Assembly (NCBI GenBank): GCA_041744375.1
Contig: JBGTLA010000087.1
Span: 1 to 42,936 of the forward strand
DNA length: 42,936 nt
Direction: 5' to 3'
From: JBGTLA01 sp041744375
GTDB taxonomy: Bacteria > Actinomycetota > Acidimicrobiia > Spongiisociales > ZC4RG35
A program made the translations under genes and the position numbers. Positions 1-8,626 of this stretch are shown one piece after another. Under the pieces are notes generated by a model, which had not been told where the DNA came from, made no database searches, and saw only the letters and a list, made by a program, of their open reading frames with translations. Numbering within the stretch: position 1 is the first letter of the stretch; each line of letters opens with the position of its first letter.

Positions 1-528
1 GGCGGCGATGGCGGCGAGGCGTCCTTCGTCGTTGCCCTGGCGGGCAGCGGCTGCGACATCTTGGGCGCCGGCGACGAGGATCCCTACCTCCTCTGTCAAC
101 GCCTCTTGGTCGAGGTCCGCTTGACGGAGTTCGGCGGCGGCCGCCGTGATCGAGTCGTCGTCGAAGGCGTCGACAACCAGCGCGAGAGCCACGCCGGGCT
201 CATCGCGCTCCAGCAGGATGGTGGCTTCGTCGAGACGTTTGGCGACGAGGTCACCTTCCACACCGATCTGAATCGCCACCCACTCGTAGGCGCGTTCCAC
301 CGGATAGAGCACATCGCCGGGCACCGATCGTTCGGCTACGGAGGCGAGGGCGGTGTTGCCGACGATGAGCAGGCCTACCGAGGCGAGGACGACCGTGAGT
401 CGGCGGCGAGGGACTGGCCGGTGGCGCGTGTGTAAGGCGCGACTGACCGACGCCTGGCTGCGTTCTGCGCTGACGGCTTCGGCCAGATCCTGGCCGTACC
501 GTCTGAGGGCATTATGTGGGTCGGTCAT
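1..528 (-). CDS. DUF5667-like single-pass membrane protein (C-terminus cut by window edge)
   Basis: The reading frame is open from an ATG at 528 to the window edge, giving 176 codons with no stop, so the C-terminus is missing. Residues 1-38 are a charged N-terminal tail and about 39-60 form one hydrophobic segment. Next comes PGDVLYPVERAYEWVAI, which resembles the PGDxLYPVKR signature of the actinobacterial DUF5667 family. A helical Ala/Glu-rich region follows. Members are often found near ECF sigma factors, but none is visible here and the function is unknown. An in-frame ATG at 606 would add 26 residues; I prefer 528 because the extra stretch uses codons uncommon in the neighbours (ACA, AGA, AGG, TTG). 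Neither start has a good ribosome binding site. Confidence 0.6.
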   Translation of the reverse strand, partial: MTDPHNALRRYGQDLAEAVSAERSQASVSRALHTRHRPVPRRRLTVVLASVGLLIVGNTALASVAERSVPGDVLYPVERAYEWVAIQIGVEGDLVAKRLDEATILLERDEPGVALALVVDAFDDDSITAAAAELRQADLDQEALTEEVGILVAGAQDVAAAARQGNDEGRLAAIAA

Positions 529-626
529 GTTGGTTCCGCGGAGGTCTCCAATCAGGCCGGTGTGGCCGGATTCCCTTTCTCCGTAGAACAAGTCTCTGAT
601 TGTCATTTCTCGTTACACAACGACGG

Positions 627-1226
627 TCAGAGCGAGTGCCAGCGGTCGTGGTGGACGACCTGGGATCGGGGCCGGCGACCCCGCTCGAGCGAGCGCGAGC
701 GCCGGTCGAGGGCAGGGTGGCCCACCGTGACCACTCCTACGATTTGGTACTCGTCGGGGATGTCGAGGATGGCCTTCAGATCATCGAAGGCATGAACTCC
801 CAAGAATCCGGCGGCCAGCCCCTCGTCGACTGCGGCCAAGAGAACCGCCATCATGGCTGCTCCGGCGTCGACCCACCAGTAAGGGACCGGCCACTCGATC
901 TCCGTCCCGTCGGGGCGCACCTTGTCGGGCTCCTGGTAGCGGCGGTGGTATGCCTCCTCTGACACGCACAGGACGATGTGGGCCGGCGCCCGTGAGATCC
1001 ATGGATCGAACCCTCGGGCCACGTAGGAGATTTCGCCGGCCGCCTCGGCGATCTGGTGGCGGAGGTGGGGATCCGTGACGACTACGACGGCCTGACCCTG
1101 GGCGTAGCCGGCCGACGGAGCGCGGGTGGCGGCGTCGGCGAGGCGTCCCAGCGAGTCGGGATCCACTGGCCTGTCCTGGTAGTTGCGGACCATGCGCCGG
1201 CGATGGAGGGCCTCAGTGAATTCCAT
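627..1226 (-). CDS. nitroreductase family protein
   Basis: A 199-residue protein of the FMN-dependent nitroreductase fold, which reduces nitro groups, quinones or related substrates with NAD(P)H. The N-terminal EALHRRRMVRNYQDRPVD matches the family's FMN-phosphate-binding RRSxRxF region, and LADAATRAPSAGYAQGQ matches the second FMN-contact segment. The central YWWVDAGAAMMAVLLAA helix and GVVTVGHP near residue 165 are also typical. The C-terminal 25 residues are Arg-rich and not conserved in the family. The ATG at 1226 follows GAGGAG at good spacing. It is the last gene of the run pntAA-pntAB-pntB-small membrane protein on the same strand, so it may be co-transcribed with the transhydrogenase. 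The substrate cannot be read from sequence. Confidence 0.85.
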   Translation of the reverse strand: MEFTEALHRRRMVRNYQDRPVDPDSLGRLADAATRAPSAGYAQGQAVVVVTDPHLRHQIAEAAGEISYVARGFDPWISRAPAHIVLCVSEEAYHRRYQEPDKVRPDGTEIEWPVPYWWVDAGAAMMAVLLAAVDEGLAAGFLGVHAFDDLKAILDIPDEYQIVGVVTVGHPALDRRSRSLERGRRPRSQVVHHDRWHSL

Positions 1227-1229
1227 GTG

Positions 1230-1574
1230 TCACTCCTCGGGCACTGGTCGATCGATGCCATGGCGAAGAGCGCGTGTCAGACCCGTGACGATGGCGGCGA
1301 CACCGACAGCCAACGTCAAGAAGACCGTTCCCGACGCCATCACGGCGGCAGCGGAGACGAGCACCGCAGCAGCCAACGCAGCCAAACCGAAGAGCATCGG
1401 TTGGGGTCGGCGGCGGTGGTCGACCAGTCGGATCGGGTCGGCCGTGGCGAACCAGACGAGAGCGACGGTGGCGGTGGCGAGAGTTGCCACCTCGACCGTG
1501 CCGGGCCCGGCGAAGAAGGTGAGCCAGAGCACTCCCGCCGCCGAGAGGACCCCGAAGGCCAGCGGGCGTGCCAT
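1230..1574 (-). CDS. small hydrophobic membrane protein, unknown function
   Basis: A 114-residue protein made mostly of four hydrophobic segments with a short basic loop (about residue 50, DHRRRPQP) and a basic/acidic C-terminus (LRHGIDRPVPEE). I recognise no family. The frame runs further upstream to 1604, but the ATG at 1574 lies one base after the pntB stop (TGACATG), so translational coupling with pntB is the simplest reading. It sits between pntB and the nitroreductase and ends 3 bp before the nitroreductase start. It may be an accessory membrane protein of this operon, but nothing in its sequence shows that. Confidence 0.6.
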   Translation of the reverse strand: MARPLAFGVLSAAGVLWLTFFAGPGTVEVATLATATVALVWFATADPIRLVDHRRRPQPMLFGLAALAAAVLVSAAAVMASGTVFLTLAVGVAAIVTGLTRALRHGIDRPVPEE

Positions 1575-1575
1575 G

Positions 1576-2946
1576 TCACAGGTCGCGTAGGGCGGCGGCG
1601 ACATCGGACAAGCCGTCTTTGGCGTCGGCGAAGAGCATCAGGGTGTGGTCCAGATAGAAGAGAGGATTGTCGATCCCGGCGAATCCAGGGGAGAGACTGC
1701 GCTTGACCACCACGACGGTCGACGCCCGGTCGGCGTCGAGGATCGGCATACCGGCGATGGGGCTGCTGGGATCGTCCCGGGCGGACGGGTTGACGACATC
1801 GTTGGCCCCTACCACCAGCGCAACGTCGGTCCGGGTGAAGTCGGCGTTGATGTCCTCGAGGTCGTGGAGCAGGTCGTAGGGAACATCGGCCTCTGCCAGA
1901 AGGACGTTCATGTGCCCGGGCATCCTGCCCGCCACGGGGTGGATGGCATAGCGTACGTCGACGCGCCGGTCGGTCAGTTCTCGCTCCAGATCCCGGATGG
2001 CGTGTTGGGCCTGTGCCACCGCTAGACCGTAGCCCGGGATCACGATCACCGAGCGGGCGTAGGCAAGGCTGATCGCCACGTCCTCGGCGCTGGCACGAGT
2101 CGCTACCCGGTCGGGATCGTCGTCGTCGGCGCCGACGCCGGTGCCGCCGAACCCGGCGAAGAGAACGTCGCCCAGAGTCCGGTTCATGGCGGTCACCATG
2201 ATCGAGGTGAGGATAAGCCCGGCCGCCCCGACCAGTGCCCCCGAGATGATGAGGGCGTTCGACCCGATGACGAACCCGGCCGCGGAGGCGGCCACCCCGG
2301 AGGCCGAGTTGAGAAAGGAGATCACGACCGGCATGTCGGCGCCACCAATGGGAAGGACACGGACCACGCCCAGCAGAGCGGCTCCCGCGGCTGTTCCCCA
2401 CACGTAGGCCGGGTCGCCTCCCGACATCACTATTCCCGTGGCGGCGATCACAGTCGCTGCCAGGATGACGAGATCCACGCCGACCTGACCTCGATAGCGG
2501 AGAGGGGCACTCGACAACAGTTCCTGCAGTTTGCCGAACGCCACCAGGCTGCCGGCAAACGTGACCGTCCCAATGAGCACCGAAACTCCGATGGTCACGA
2601 GAACTCGGGCTTCGTGGTCGACGGCGTCCGACTCCACCAGGGCCACCAGAGCGGAGGCGCCGCCGCCAAAGCCGTTGAAAAGGGCCACGAGTTGAGGCAT
2701 CGCCGTCATCTGCACCCGTCGCGCCAGGACCACTCCGATGGAGGAACCGACCACCAAACCGGCCACGATCATTCCGTACGAAATGATGCTGCGGTCGGCC
2801 AGTGTCACCACCACCGCCACGAGCATTCCGACGGCCGCGAGCTGGTTGCCGGAGCGGGCCGTGGCAGGGCTTCCCAGTCGGCGAAGTCCGACAATGAAGA
2901 GAGCCGTGGCCAGCAGGTACAGGTACCCGGCCAGCGTGGGATTCAT
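1576..2946 (-). CDS. pntB: NAD(P) transhydrogenase subunit beta
   Basis: Membrane and NADP(H)-binding subunit of the proton-translocating transhydrogenase, which moves hydride from NADH to NADP+ using the proton gradient. The protein has 456 residues, close to E. coli PntB. Its N-terminal half carries about eight to nine membrane helices (domain II). The C-terminal soluble domain III has the nucleotide-binding VIVIPGYGLAVAQAQ, then IHPVAGRMPGHMNVLLAEA, GANDVVNP and KRSLSPGFAGIDNPLFY, all hallmarks of the family. It overlaps pntAB by 4 bp (ATGA). The split three-gene arrangement (alpha1, alpha2, beta) is common in Actinobacteria and alphaproteobacteria. Its likely role is to supply NADPH for biosynthesis. 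Confidence 0.96.
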   Translation of the reverse strand: MNPTLAGYLYLLATALFIVGLRRLGSPATARSGNQLAAVGMLVAVVVTLADRSIISYGMIVAGLVVGSSIGVVLARRVQMTAMPQLVALFNGFGGGASALVALVESDAVDHEARVLVTIGVSVLIGTVTFAGSLVAFGKLQELLSSAPLRYRGQVGVDLVILAATVIAATGIVMSGGDPAYVWGTAAGAALLGVVRVLPIGGADMPVVISFLNSASGVAASAAGFVIGSNALIISGALVGAAGLILTSIMVTAMNRTLGDVLFAGFGGTGVGADDDDPDRVATRASAEDVAISLAYARSVIVIPGYGLAVAQAQHAIRDLERELTDRRVDVRYAIHPVAGRMPGHMNVLLAEADVPYDLLHDLEDINADFTRTDVALVVGANDVVNPSARDDPSSPIAGMPILDADRASTVVVVKRSLSPGFAGIDNPLFYLDHTLMLFADAKDGLSDVAAALRDL

Positions 2947-3236
2947 CGTTCGTCGTCCGGTCGGCGCTTGAACATGCCCAACATGCGATCGGTGACCAAG
3001 AAGCCGCCCACGACGTTGATCGTTGCCATGACGACAGCCACGAAGCCGAGCACCGTTGCCAGTGTTCCCTCCGAGGTGCCGGTGGCGATGATCGCACCGA
3101 TGATGGCTATGCCCGATATCGCGTTCGAGCCCGACATGAGCGGCGTGTGGAGGGTGGCAGGGACCTTGGTGATCACCTCGAAACCGATGAACGCCGCCAA
3201 CACGAAGACGGTGATGGGAATGACGAGCATGTCCAT
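2943..3236 (-). CDS. pntAB: NAD(P) transhydrogenase subunit alpha part 2
   Basis: A 97-residue membrane subunit corresponding to the C-terminal transmembrane part of E. coli PntA, encoded separately here. It contains three to four hydrophobic helices and the conserved FIGFEVITKVPATLHTPLMS followed by SNAISGIAIIGAI, which are diagnostic of the alpha2 subunit. It lies 3 bp after the pntAA stop and overlaps the pntB start by 4 bp, so the three subunits should be translated together. The protein sits in the inner membrane and forms the proton channel with PntB. Confidence 0.95.
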   Translation of the reverse strand: MDMLVIPITVFVLAAFIGFEVITKVPATLHTPLMSGSNAISGIAIIGAIIATGTSEGTLATVLGFVAVVMATINVVGGFLVTDRMLGMFKRRPDDER

Positions 3237-3239
3237 GGG

Positions 3240-4358
3240 CTAAGCCTTGCTCGCCGCCGTTTCGAGAAGGCGCGGATGCACGACCGACCCACCCCGGGCG
3301 ACGAGTGCTCCTTGGATGATGTCGTCTTCGACGTGGGCCTCGATGGCGCCCTCATGGGAGGCCAGCAGCTCCAGGAAGGCCACGACGTTGCGGCTATAGA
3401 GTTGGCTGGCGTGATTGGCCGACCGGGAGGCGAGGTCGAGCGGACCCGAGACCGTTACCCCTCCTTGGACCACCGTTTCGCCGGGTTTGGTCAGATCGCA
3501 GTTCCCCCCGGTGGCGGCCGCCCCATCCACGACAGCCGACCCGGGCCTCATCGCTGCCACCATCTCGGCGCTGACCAGGCGGGGTGCGGGCCGACCCGGG
3601 ACGGCAGCGGTGGTGATGACTGCGTCGGCGGCCGCCACTTCGTCGAAGAGTGCCGCCAGTACTCTGGCTTCCGTGTCGGCCGGCATTTCCCGGGCGTAGC
3701 CCCCGGTGGCGGAAGCGTCTTGCGGCTCCATGTCGACCGTCAGGAACCGGGCCCCGAGCGACTCGGCCTGTTCGGCGGCGGCGGCCCGCACGTCGAATGC
3801 CGACACGACTGTCCCCAACCGTCTGGCCGTGGCCACGGCCTGGAGTCCCGCCACCCCCGTCCCCAGCACGAGTACCGACGCCGGGCGAATGGTCCCGGCG
3901 GCGGTGGTGAGCATCGGGAAGATGCGGTCGCACCAGCGCGCCGCCTCCAGCGTGGCCTCATAACCGGCGATGGTGGCCTGAGACGACAGGGCGTCCATCG
4001 CCTGGGCCCGAGTGGTGCGGGGGAGTAGCTCGAAAGCGAACAAGGTCGAGTTTGTCTCGGCGAGACCCTGAATGTGGTCGGGATGATCGAGCGGCTCCAG
4101 GAACCCGAGCACCGCCCGGGTGTTGCCCACCAGTTCGACGGAGGGTGGATCCACGGCGACCATCAGGTCGCCGCCCGAGGGTGTCTCCACGCGGGCGCCG
4201 GCGGCGCGGTAATCGTCGTCGGGGTGACCGGAGCCGATTCCGAGACCCGGTTCGACGACCACGGAGTGCCCCCCGGTGATGAGACGGGCCACCATCGGGG
4301 GGGTCAGCCCACAGCGACGTTCTCCGGGGCGACGGCCAGCGACAGCGATGATCTCCAT
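3240..4358 (-). CDS. pntAA: NAD(P) transhydrogenase subunit alpha part 1
   Basis: Soluble NAD(H)-binding domain I of transhydrogenase, 372 residues. The N-terminal PGERRCGLTP matches the AlaDH/PNT N domain (E. coli PGExRVAxTP). AQAMDALSSQATIAGYEA (about 119-136) is the classic alanine dehydrogenase/transhydrogenase signature. VLVLGTGVAGLQAVATARR (about 163-180) is the Rossmann nucleotide-binding loop, and RSANHASQLYSRNVVAFL near the end is also family-typical. An upstream ATG at 4376 is possible; I chose 4358 because homologues begin MxIxVxxExxPGExR. No clear Shine-Dalgarno is present. CACCAT lies 6 nt upstream of the start, a possible leaderless -10 site. The gene is divergent from the USP/CBS gene at 4473. 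Confidence 0.93.
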   Translation of the reverse strand: MEIIAVAGRRPGERRCGLTPPMVARLITGGHSVVVEPGLGIGSGHPDDDYRAAGARVETPSGGDLMVAVDPPSVELVGNTRAVLGFLEPLDHPDHIQGLAETNSTLFAFELLPRTTRAQAMDALSSQATIAGYEATLEAARWCDRIFPMLTTAAGTIRPASVLVLGTGVAGLQAVATARRLGTVVSAFDVRAAAAEQAESLGARFLTVDMEPQDASATGGYAREMPADTEARVLAALFDEVAAADAVITTAAVPGRPAPRLVSAEMVAAMRPGSAVVDGAAATGGNCDLTKPGETVVQGGVTVSGPLDLASRSANHASQLYSRNVVAFLELLASHEGAIEAHVEDDIIQGALVARGGSVVHPRLLETAASKA

Positions 4359-4472
4359 GACGGCATGGTGGCACAAGTGGGGGGGATGGGGGCAAACCTA
4401 CGACAGCGTCCCGCCCGAGGTTCACGATGCGCCCGTCCGAAACTCTTCAAACGTGGCAGACTCCAAGACGAA

Positions 4473-5381
4473 ATGCCGAAACCTCTGGGCGATGCCAAGA
4501 CCCCGCGCGTCTTGTGGACTCGGGGCAAGGGTTGTCAGGAGCTGGCCGAACTGGTCGCTGGGGCTCCTGCACACCGGGTCCACGGGGATCCGGCCGATGC
4601 TTGTCTGCGAGAACGCGCCGACCTTCTCGTCTCGCGTCGCCTCACTCCGGCCTTCGACCTGGTCGACACGGCGGTGCCGCTCGACCTCGACCTCGAACTC
4701 GTCGACGATGTGGTGGCGGCGGTGGCCGGCGGACCCCACTCGGCCCTGGCAGCAGGCGTGGCCCACCGGCTGGGGGTGGCCCTGGGAGTGCCGGCTTCGG
4801 TGGTGTCGGCGTATCGATCCGAAGATGATGCCCTTGGTGCTGCGGGTGTCATCGACGACTTGCGCGTCGATCACCCCGCCATCGAGTACCGGATCATGCA
4901 GGCCAACGACATGGGAGACCTCGTGGCGCACTTTGGTGAGCGGACGCTGATCGTCTTCGGTGCGCCGGGTGGCACCTGGTTTCAGCGGCGGGTATCGGGC
5001 CCGGGGGCACGCCTGCGGTCGAGCGCTCCGGCCGGGTCGGTGGTGGTCCAATCCGCGCCGCGTCGCGTCTTTCAAGAGATGGGTGACCCGGTGTTCGTGG
5101 CACCGCTGTTGCAGGCGGTGGACACCCTGCGGATCCGGCCGGAATCGACTCTGGCCGTGGCCGATCAGGGTCGGTTGGTGGGCCTCGTGCGTCGGGCCCG
5201 CCTCACGGAACTGACGCCGGATTCTACGGTGAGCGACGTCATGGAAGACCCGTTGTCGGTGGGCCACCGAGAACCGGTCGAGGCGGCGCGACCGCTGTTG
5301 CCGGTGTTCGGCCCCGATCCGATACCGGTGGTTGACGATGACCAGTACCTGGTCGGTGGGTTGGCGCCTCCAGCCGCCTGA
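4473..5381 (+). CDS. USP-like plus CBS-pair regulatory protein
   Basis: A 302-residue soluble protein. Residues about 85-205 look like a universal stress protein fold: GPHSALAAGVAHRLGVALGV, then GAPGG...GSVVVQ, the GxxG-x9-G(S/T) phosphate-loop pattern of ATP-binding USP proteins. Residues about 210-300 look like a CBS pair (MGDPVFVAPLLQAVDTLRI...VVDDDQYLVGGL). CBS pairs usually sense adenine nucleotides. The domain call rests on pattern reading and the N-terminal 80 residues are unassigned. The frame extends back over pntAA on the other strand, so I start at the first ATG outside it, 4473. It is divergent from the transhydrogenase genes, and a role in adenylate or energy sensing linked to Pnt is an inference. 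Confidence 0.6.
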   Translation: MPKPLGDAKTPRVLWTRGKGCQELAELVAGAPAHRVHGDPADACLRERADLLVSRRLTPAFDLVDTAVPLDLDLELVDDVVAAVAGGPHSALAAGVAHRLGVALGVPASVVSAYRSEDDALGAAGVIDDLRVDHPAIEYRIMQANDMGDLVAHFGERTLIVFGAPGGTWFQRRVSGPGARLRSSAPAGSVVVQSAPRRVFQEMGDPVFVAPLLQAVDTLRIRPESTLAVADQGRLVGLVRRARLTELTPDSTVSDVMEDPLSVGHREPVEAARPLLPVFGPDPIPVVDDDQYLVGGLAPPAA

Positions 5382-5417
5382 TGCGGGTCGGGTGCGGGGC
5401 GCTACCGTGAGCCGTCG

Positions 5418-8400
5418 ATGAACAATGGCTACTACCGGCATCCCAGCATCCTGGGGGATCGTGTCGTATTCGTGTCAGAGGACGACCTGTGGGACGTCTC
5501 CATCGAAGGTGGTGAGGCCCGGCGGCTGACGGCCAACCCCGGCCCATCCTCCTATCCGGCCATCGCACCCGATGGGAAACGAATCGCCTACAACGGGCGC
5601 GACGAGGGCATGACCGAGGTGCAGATCATCGAGGGCGACGACACGGGGTCGAGACGCCTCACCTTTCAAGGCGCCTCCAGTCAGGTGGTGGGCTGGGACG
5701 GCGAGCACATCATCTATGCATCGAACTCCGGATGGCCGTTCTCGAACGACTTCCGCCTCTGGTCGGTGGCAGCAGACGGTGGTGGTGGCCCGATGCTCCT
5801 GCCCTGGGGCCCCGCCCGAGCCATCGCTCGGCAACCATCGGGACCCGGTGTCGTCCTCGGCCGTCACACCGCCGACCCGGCTCGCTGGAAGCGATACCGA
5901 GGCGGGCGGGCCGGGAGCCTGTGGGTAGACCGCCACGGCGAGGGCGAATTCGCTCCGCTCATCGAACTGGCGGGCAATCTCGCCTCTCCCATGTGGGTCG
6001 GACGTCGCATCTATTTCCTGTCGGACCACGAGGGTCACGGGAACATCTATTCGGTGACGCCCACGGGTCGGGGGCTGCGGCGCCACACTCACCACCACCT
6101 ATTCTACGCTCGTCATCCCTCTTCGGACGGCCGACGAATCGTCTATCACGCTGGGGCCGACCTCTGGGTCTTGGATCCATCCGAAGATCAGCCACGCCGC
6201 ATCGATGTGCGGCTTCCTTCCGCCCGCCCGCACCGAAATCGCCGTTTCATTTCCCCGGGGCAGTACCTCGAGCACGCCGTGCTCCATCCGGAGGGCCATT
6301 CGCTGGCGTTGACGGTGCGCGGAGGCTCGTACACGATGCCGCTGTGGGAAGGTGTCGTCCGTCACCACGGAGCCGGTTCGAGTGTGCGCCATCGACTCAC
6401 GTCGTGGTTGCCGGACGGGGAGCGCCTCGTCGCCATCACCGATGAAGGTGGTGACGAGCGCCTCGTAGTGATGACAGCCGACGGTGGGGACCGGACGCTG
6501 GTCGAGGCCGAGATCGGGCGGGTTCGCAGCCTCGACGTGGCCCCGGCCGGGGTAGACAGGGTGGCGGTGACCAATCATCGGCACGAACTGCTTCTGGTGT
6601 CATTGGAGACCGGCACGGCGGTCGTCGTTCATCGCAGCCCCCACTCCTGGATCGCCGGAACGACCTGGTCCCAGGACGGGCGGTGGCTGGCTTTCTCGGC
6701 CGCCATCACCCGCACCAGCCACACGTTGCACCTCCTCGACACATCCGGGACCGATGAGCCTTTCGGAGTGACCCGTCCCGAGTTCGACGACCGCTGGCCG
6801 TCGTTCGACCCGGAGGGCCGGTACCTCTATTTCACGTCGGGGCGGGTTTTCGACCCCGTCTACGACACCCACTTCCACGACTACTCCTTCCCGAATGGGA
6901 CGCGTCCCCACCTCCTCACGCTGCGCCCCGATATCGCCTCACCCTTCGATCCGGTCCAGCGCTCCCCCCGGGCCCCCGGCGCCCCGCTCGAGAAAACGAA
7001 AGGGGCCAAAGACGACGGGGGTGAGGCGCCACCCGAACGCGTCGAGATCGAGCTGGAAGGGCTGGCCGGGCGGGTAGTGGCCTTTCCCCAGAATCCCGGT
7101 CGGTACGGCCGGACCGTCGGAGCCAAAGGACGAGCTTTCACGGTCTCGTACCCGATCTCGGGTTCCCTCGAGCCCACCAAGGAACCGGTGGGGAAACTCG
7201 AGGCGTGGGATTTCACGACCGAGAAGATCGAGCATGTGGCCGACGGGGTAACGGCGGTGTCGGCCACAGCGTCGGGCGCGGTCGTTGCGATACGTTCCGG
7301 TCACAAGCTGAGGGTGGTCGGGGCCGGCTGGAAAGACGACAAGTCCAACACCCCCGAGCCCTCGCGCTCGAACGGATGGATCGAGCTGAAGAGGATCCGG
7401 GCTCAGGTGGAGCCGGCGGCGGAGTGGCGTCAGATGTTCTCGGAGGCGTGGCGGTTGCAGCGCGATCATTACTGGCATGAGGACATGTCGGGTGTGGAAT
7501 GGCGCTCCATCCACGACCGCTATCTCGCTCTCGTCGAACGAGTGGGGTCGAGAGCCGAGTTCAGCGATCTCATGTGGGAAATGCAGGGAGAGCTGGGCAC
7601 CTCCCACGCCTACGAGCTCGGCGGCGACTATCGCCCCGTCCCCGCCTATCGGCAGGGCCTCTTGGGAGCGGATCTGGAACTCGTTCGCAACCGATGGGTC
7701 GTATCTGGCATCGTGGACGGTGACCCCTGGGACCCCAAGGCCCGGTCACCGTTGAGTGCTCCCGGCGTGGACGCCCGAGCAGGTGATCGATTGCTGGCCG
7801 TCGACAGCGTTGAGGTGCCTCCTTCGGGGCATCCCGGTCGGCTCCTGGTCGACCGGGGCGGACGCCCCGTCGAGTTGACGCTCAAGCGAGGCCGGCGAGC
7901 GCCCCACACCGTCGTGGTGACTCTCCTCTCCGACGAAACGCCTCTCCGCTACCGGGCATGGGTGGATGACAACCGTCGCGCCGTGGTCGACGCCACCGAG
8001 GGCATGGCGGGCTACATCCACATCCCGGACATGGGCCCGGCCGGCTTCGCCGAATTCCACCGCGCCCTGCTGACCGAGGTGGACCGCGCCGGCCTCGTGA
8101 TCGATGTCCGCTACAACCGGGGCGGCAACGTGAGCCAATTGCTCTTGGAGCGCCTCATGCGCCGGCGTCTCGGGTGGGAAGTGACCCGCTGGCGGCAACC
8201 AGTTCCCTTCCCGACCGACGCTCCGGCCGGGCCGATGGTGTGCCTCACCAACGAGGTTTCGGGATCTGACGGAGACATATTCAGCCACACGTTCAAGCTG
8301 GCAGCCCTGGGCCCGCTCATCGGCACACGCACCTGGGGTGGAGTGGTGGGCATCTGGCCCCAGCAGTCATTAGTGGATGGGACAGTGACGACCCAACCCG

Positions 8401-8618
8401 AGTTCGCCCACTGGTTCTCCGACGTGGGATTCGCAGTCGAGAATTATGGAACAGACCCCGACATCGAGGTGGTCAACACTCCCCAGGATTACGCCCAGGG
8501 GGACGATCCCCAACTGGCGCGCGGCATCGCCGAGTTGCGCCGCATCATCGCCGCCCACCCCACAGTCGAACCCGATCTCGCCAGTCGCCCCTCGCTGGCC
8601 CCGCCCGAGCTGATCTGA
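5418..8618 (+). CDS. tricorn protease homologue (S41 family)
   Basis: A 1066-residue homologue of Thermoplasma tricorn, a large cytosolic protease that degrades peptides released by the proteasome or other ATP-dependent proteases. Residues about 1-500 contain two sets of WD40-like beta-propeller blades. A core helical domain follows (about 650-730), then a PDZ-like domain (about 740-830) and the C-terminal S41 catalytic domain. The catalytic set is visible: H730 in GTSHAYE, S950-D951 in SGSDGD, and E1008 in ENYGTDPD. The spacing is nearly the same as H746/S965/E1023 in the archaeal enzyme. The length also matches. TACCGT lies 9 nt before the ATG and there is no Shine-Dalgarno. Pyrophosphatase follows 8 bp downstream. 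Tricorn in actinobacteria is known from Streptomyces. Confidence 0.93.
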   Translation: MNNGYYRHPSILGDRVVFVSEDDLWDVSIEGGEARRLTANPGPSSYPAIAPDGKRIAYNGRDEGMTEVQIIEGDDTGSRRLTFQGASSQVVGWDGEHIIYASNSGWPFSNDFRLWSVAADGGGGPMLLPWGPARAIARQPSGPGVVLGRHTADPARWKRYRGGRAGSLWVDRHGEGEFAPLIELAGNLASPMWVGRRIYFLSDHEGHGNIYSVTPTGRGLRRHTHHHLFYARHPSSDGRRIVYHAGADLWVLDPSEDQPRRIDVRLPSARPHRNRRFISPGQYLEHAVLHPEGHSLALTVRGGSYTMPLWEGVVRHHGAGSSVRHRLTSWLPDGERLVAITDEGGDERLVVMTADGGDRTLVEAEIGRVRSLDVAPAGVDRVAVTNHRHELLLVSLETGTAVVVHRSPHSWIAGTTWSQDGRWLAFSAAITRTSHTLHLLDTSGTDEPFGVTRPEFDDRWPSFDPEGRYLYFTSGRVFDPVYDTHFHDYSFPNGTRPHLLTLRPDIASPFDPVQRSPRAPGAPLEKTKGAKDDGGEAPPERVEIELEGLAGRVVAFPQNPGRYGRTVGAKGRAFTVSYPISGSLEPTKEPVGKLEAWDFTTEKIEHVADGVTAVSATASGAVVAIRSGHKLRVVGAGWKDDKSNTPEPSRSNGWIELKRIRAQVEPAAEWRQMFSEAWRLQRDHYWHEDMSGVEWRSIHDRYLALVERVGSRAEFSDLMWEMQGELGTSHAYELGGDYRPVPAYRQGLLGADLELVRNRWVVSGIVDGDPWDPKARSPLSAPGVDARAGDRLLAVDSVEVPPSGHPGRLLVDRGGRPVELTLKRGRRAPHTVVVTLLSDETPLRYRAWVDDNRRAVVDATEGMAGYIHIPDMGPAGFAEFHRALLTEVDRAGLVIDVRYNRGGNVSQLLLERLMRRRLGWEVTRWRQPVPFPTDAPAGPMVCLTNEVSGSDGDIFSHTFKLAALGPLIGTRTWGGVVGIWPQQSLVDGTVTTQPEFAHWFSDVGFAVENYGTDPDIEVVNTPQDYAQGDDPQLARGIAELRRIIAAHPTVEPDLASRPSLAPPELI

Positions 8619-8626
8619 GGGCCGGT

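Noticed and set aside
1340..3097. Long open frame on minus strand, Arg-rich, overlapping pntB and pntAB
   Set aside because: Lies in another frame of convincing pntB/pntAB genes; Arg/Pro/Ser-rich composition is typical of G+C shadow frames.
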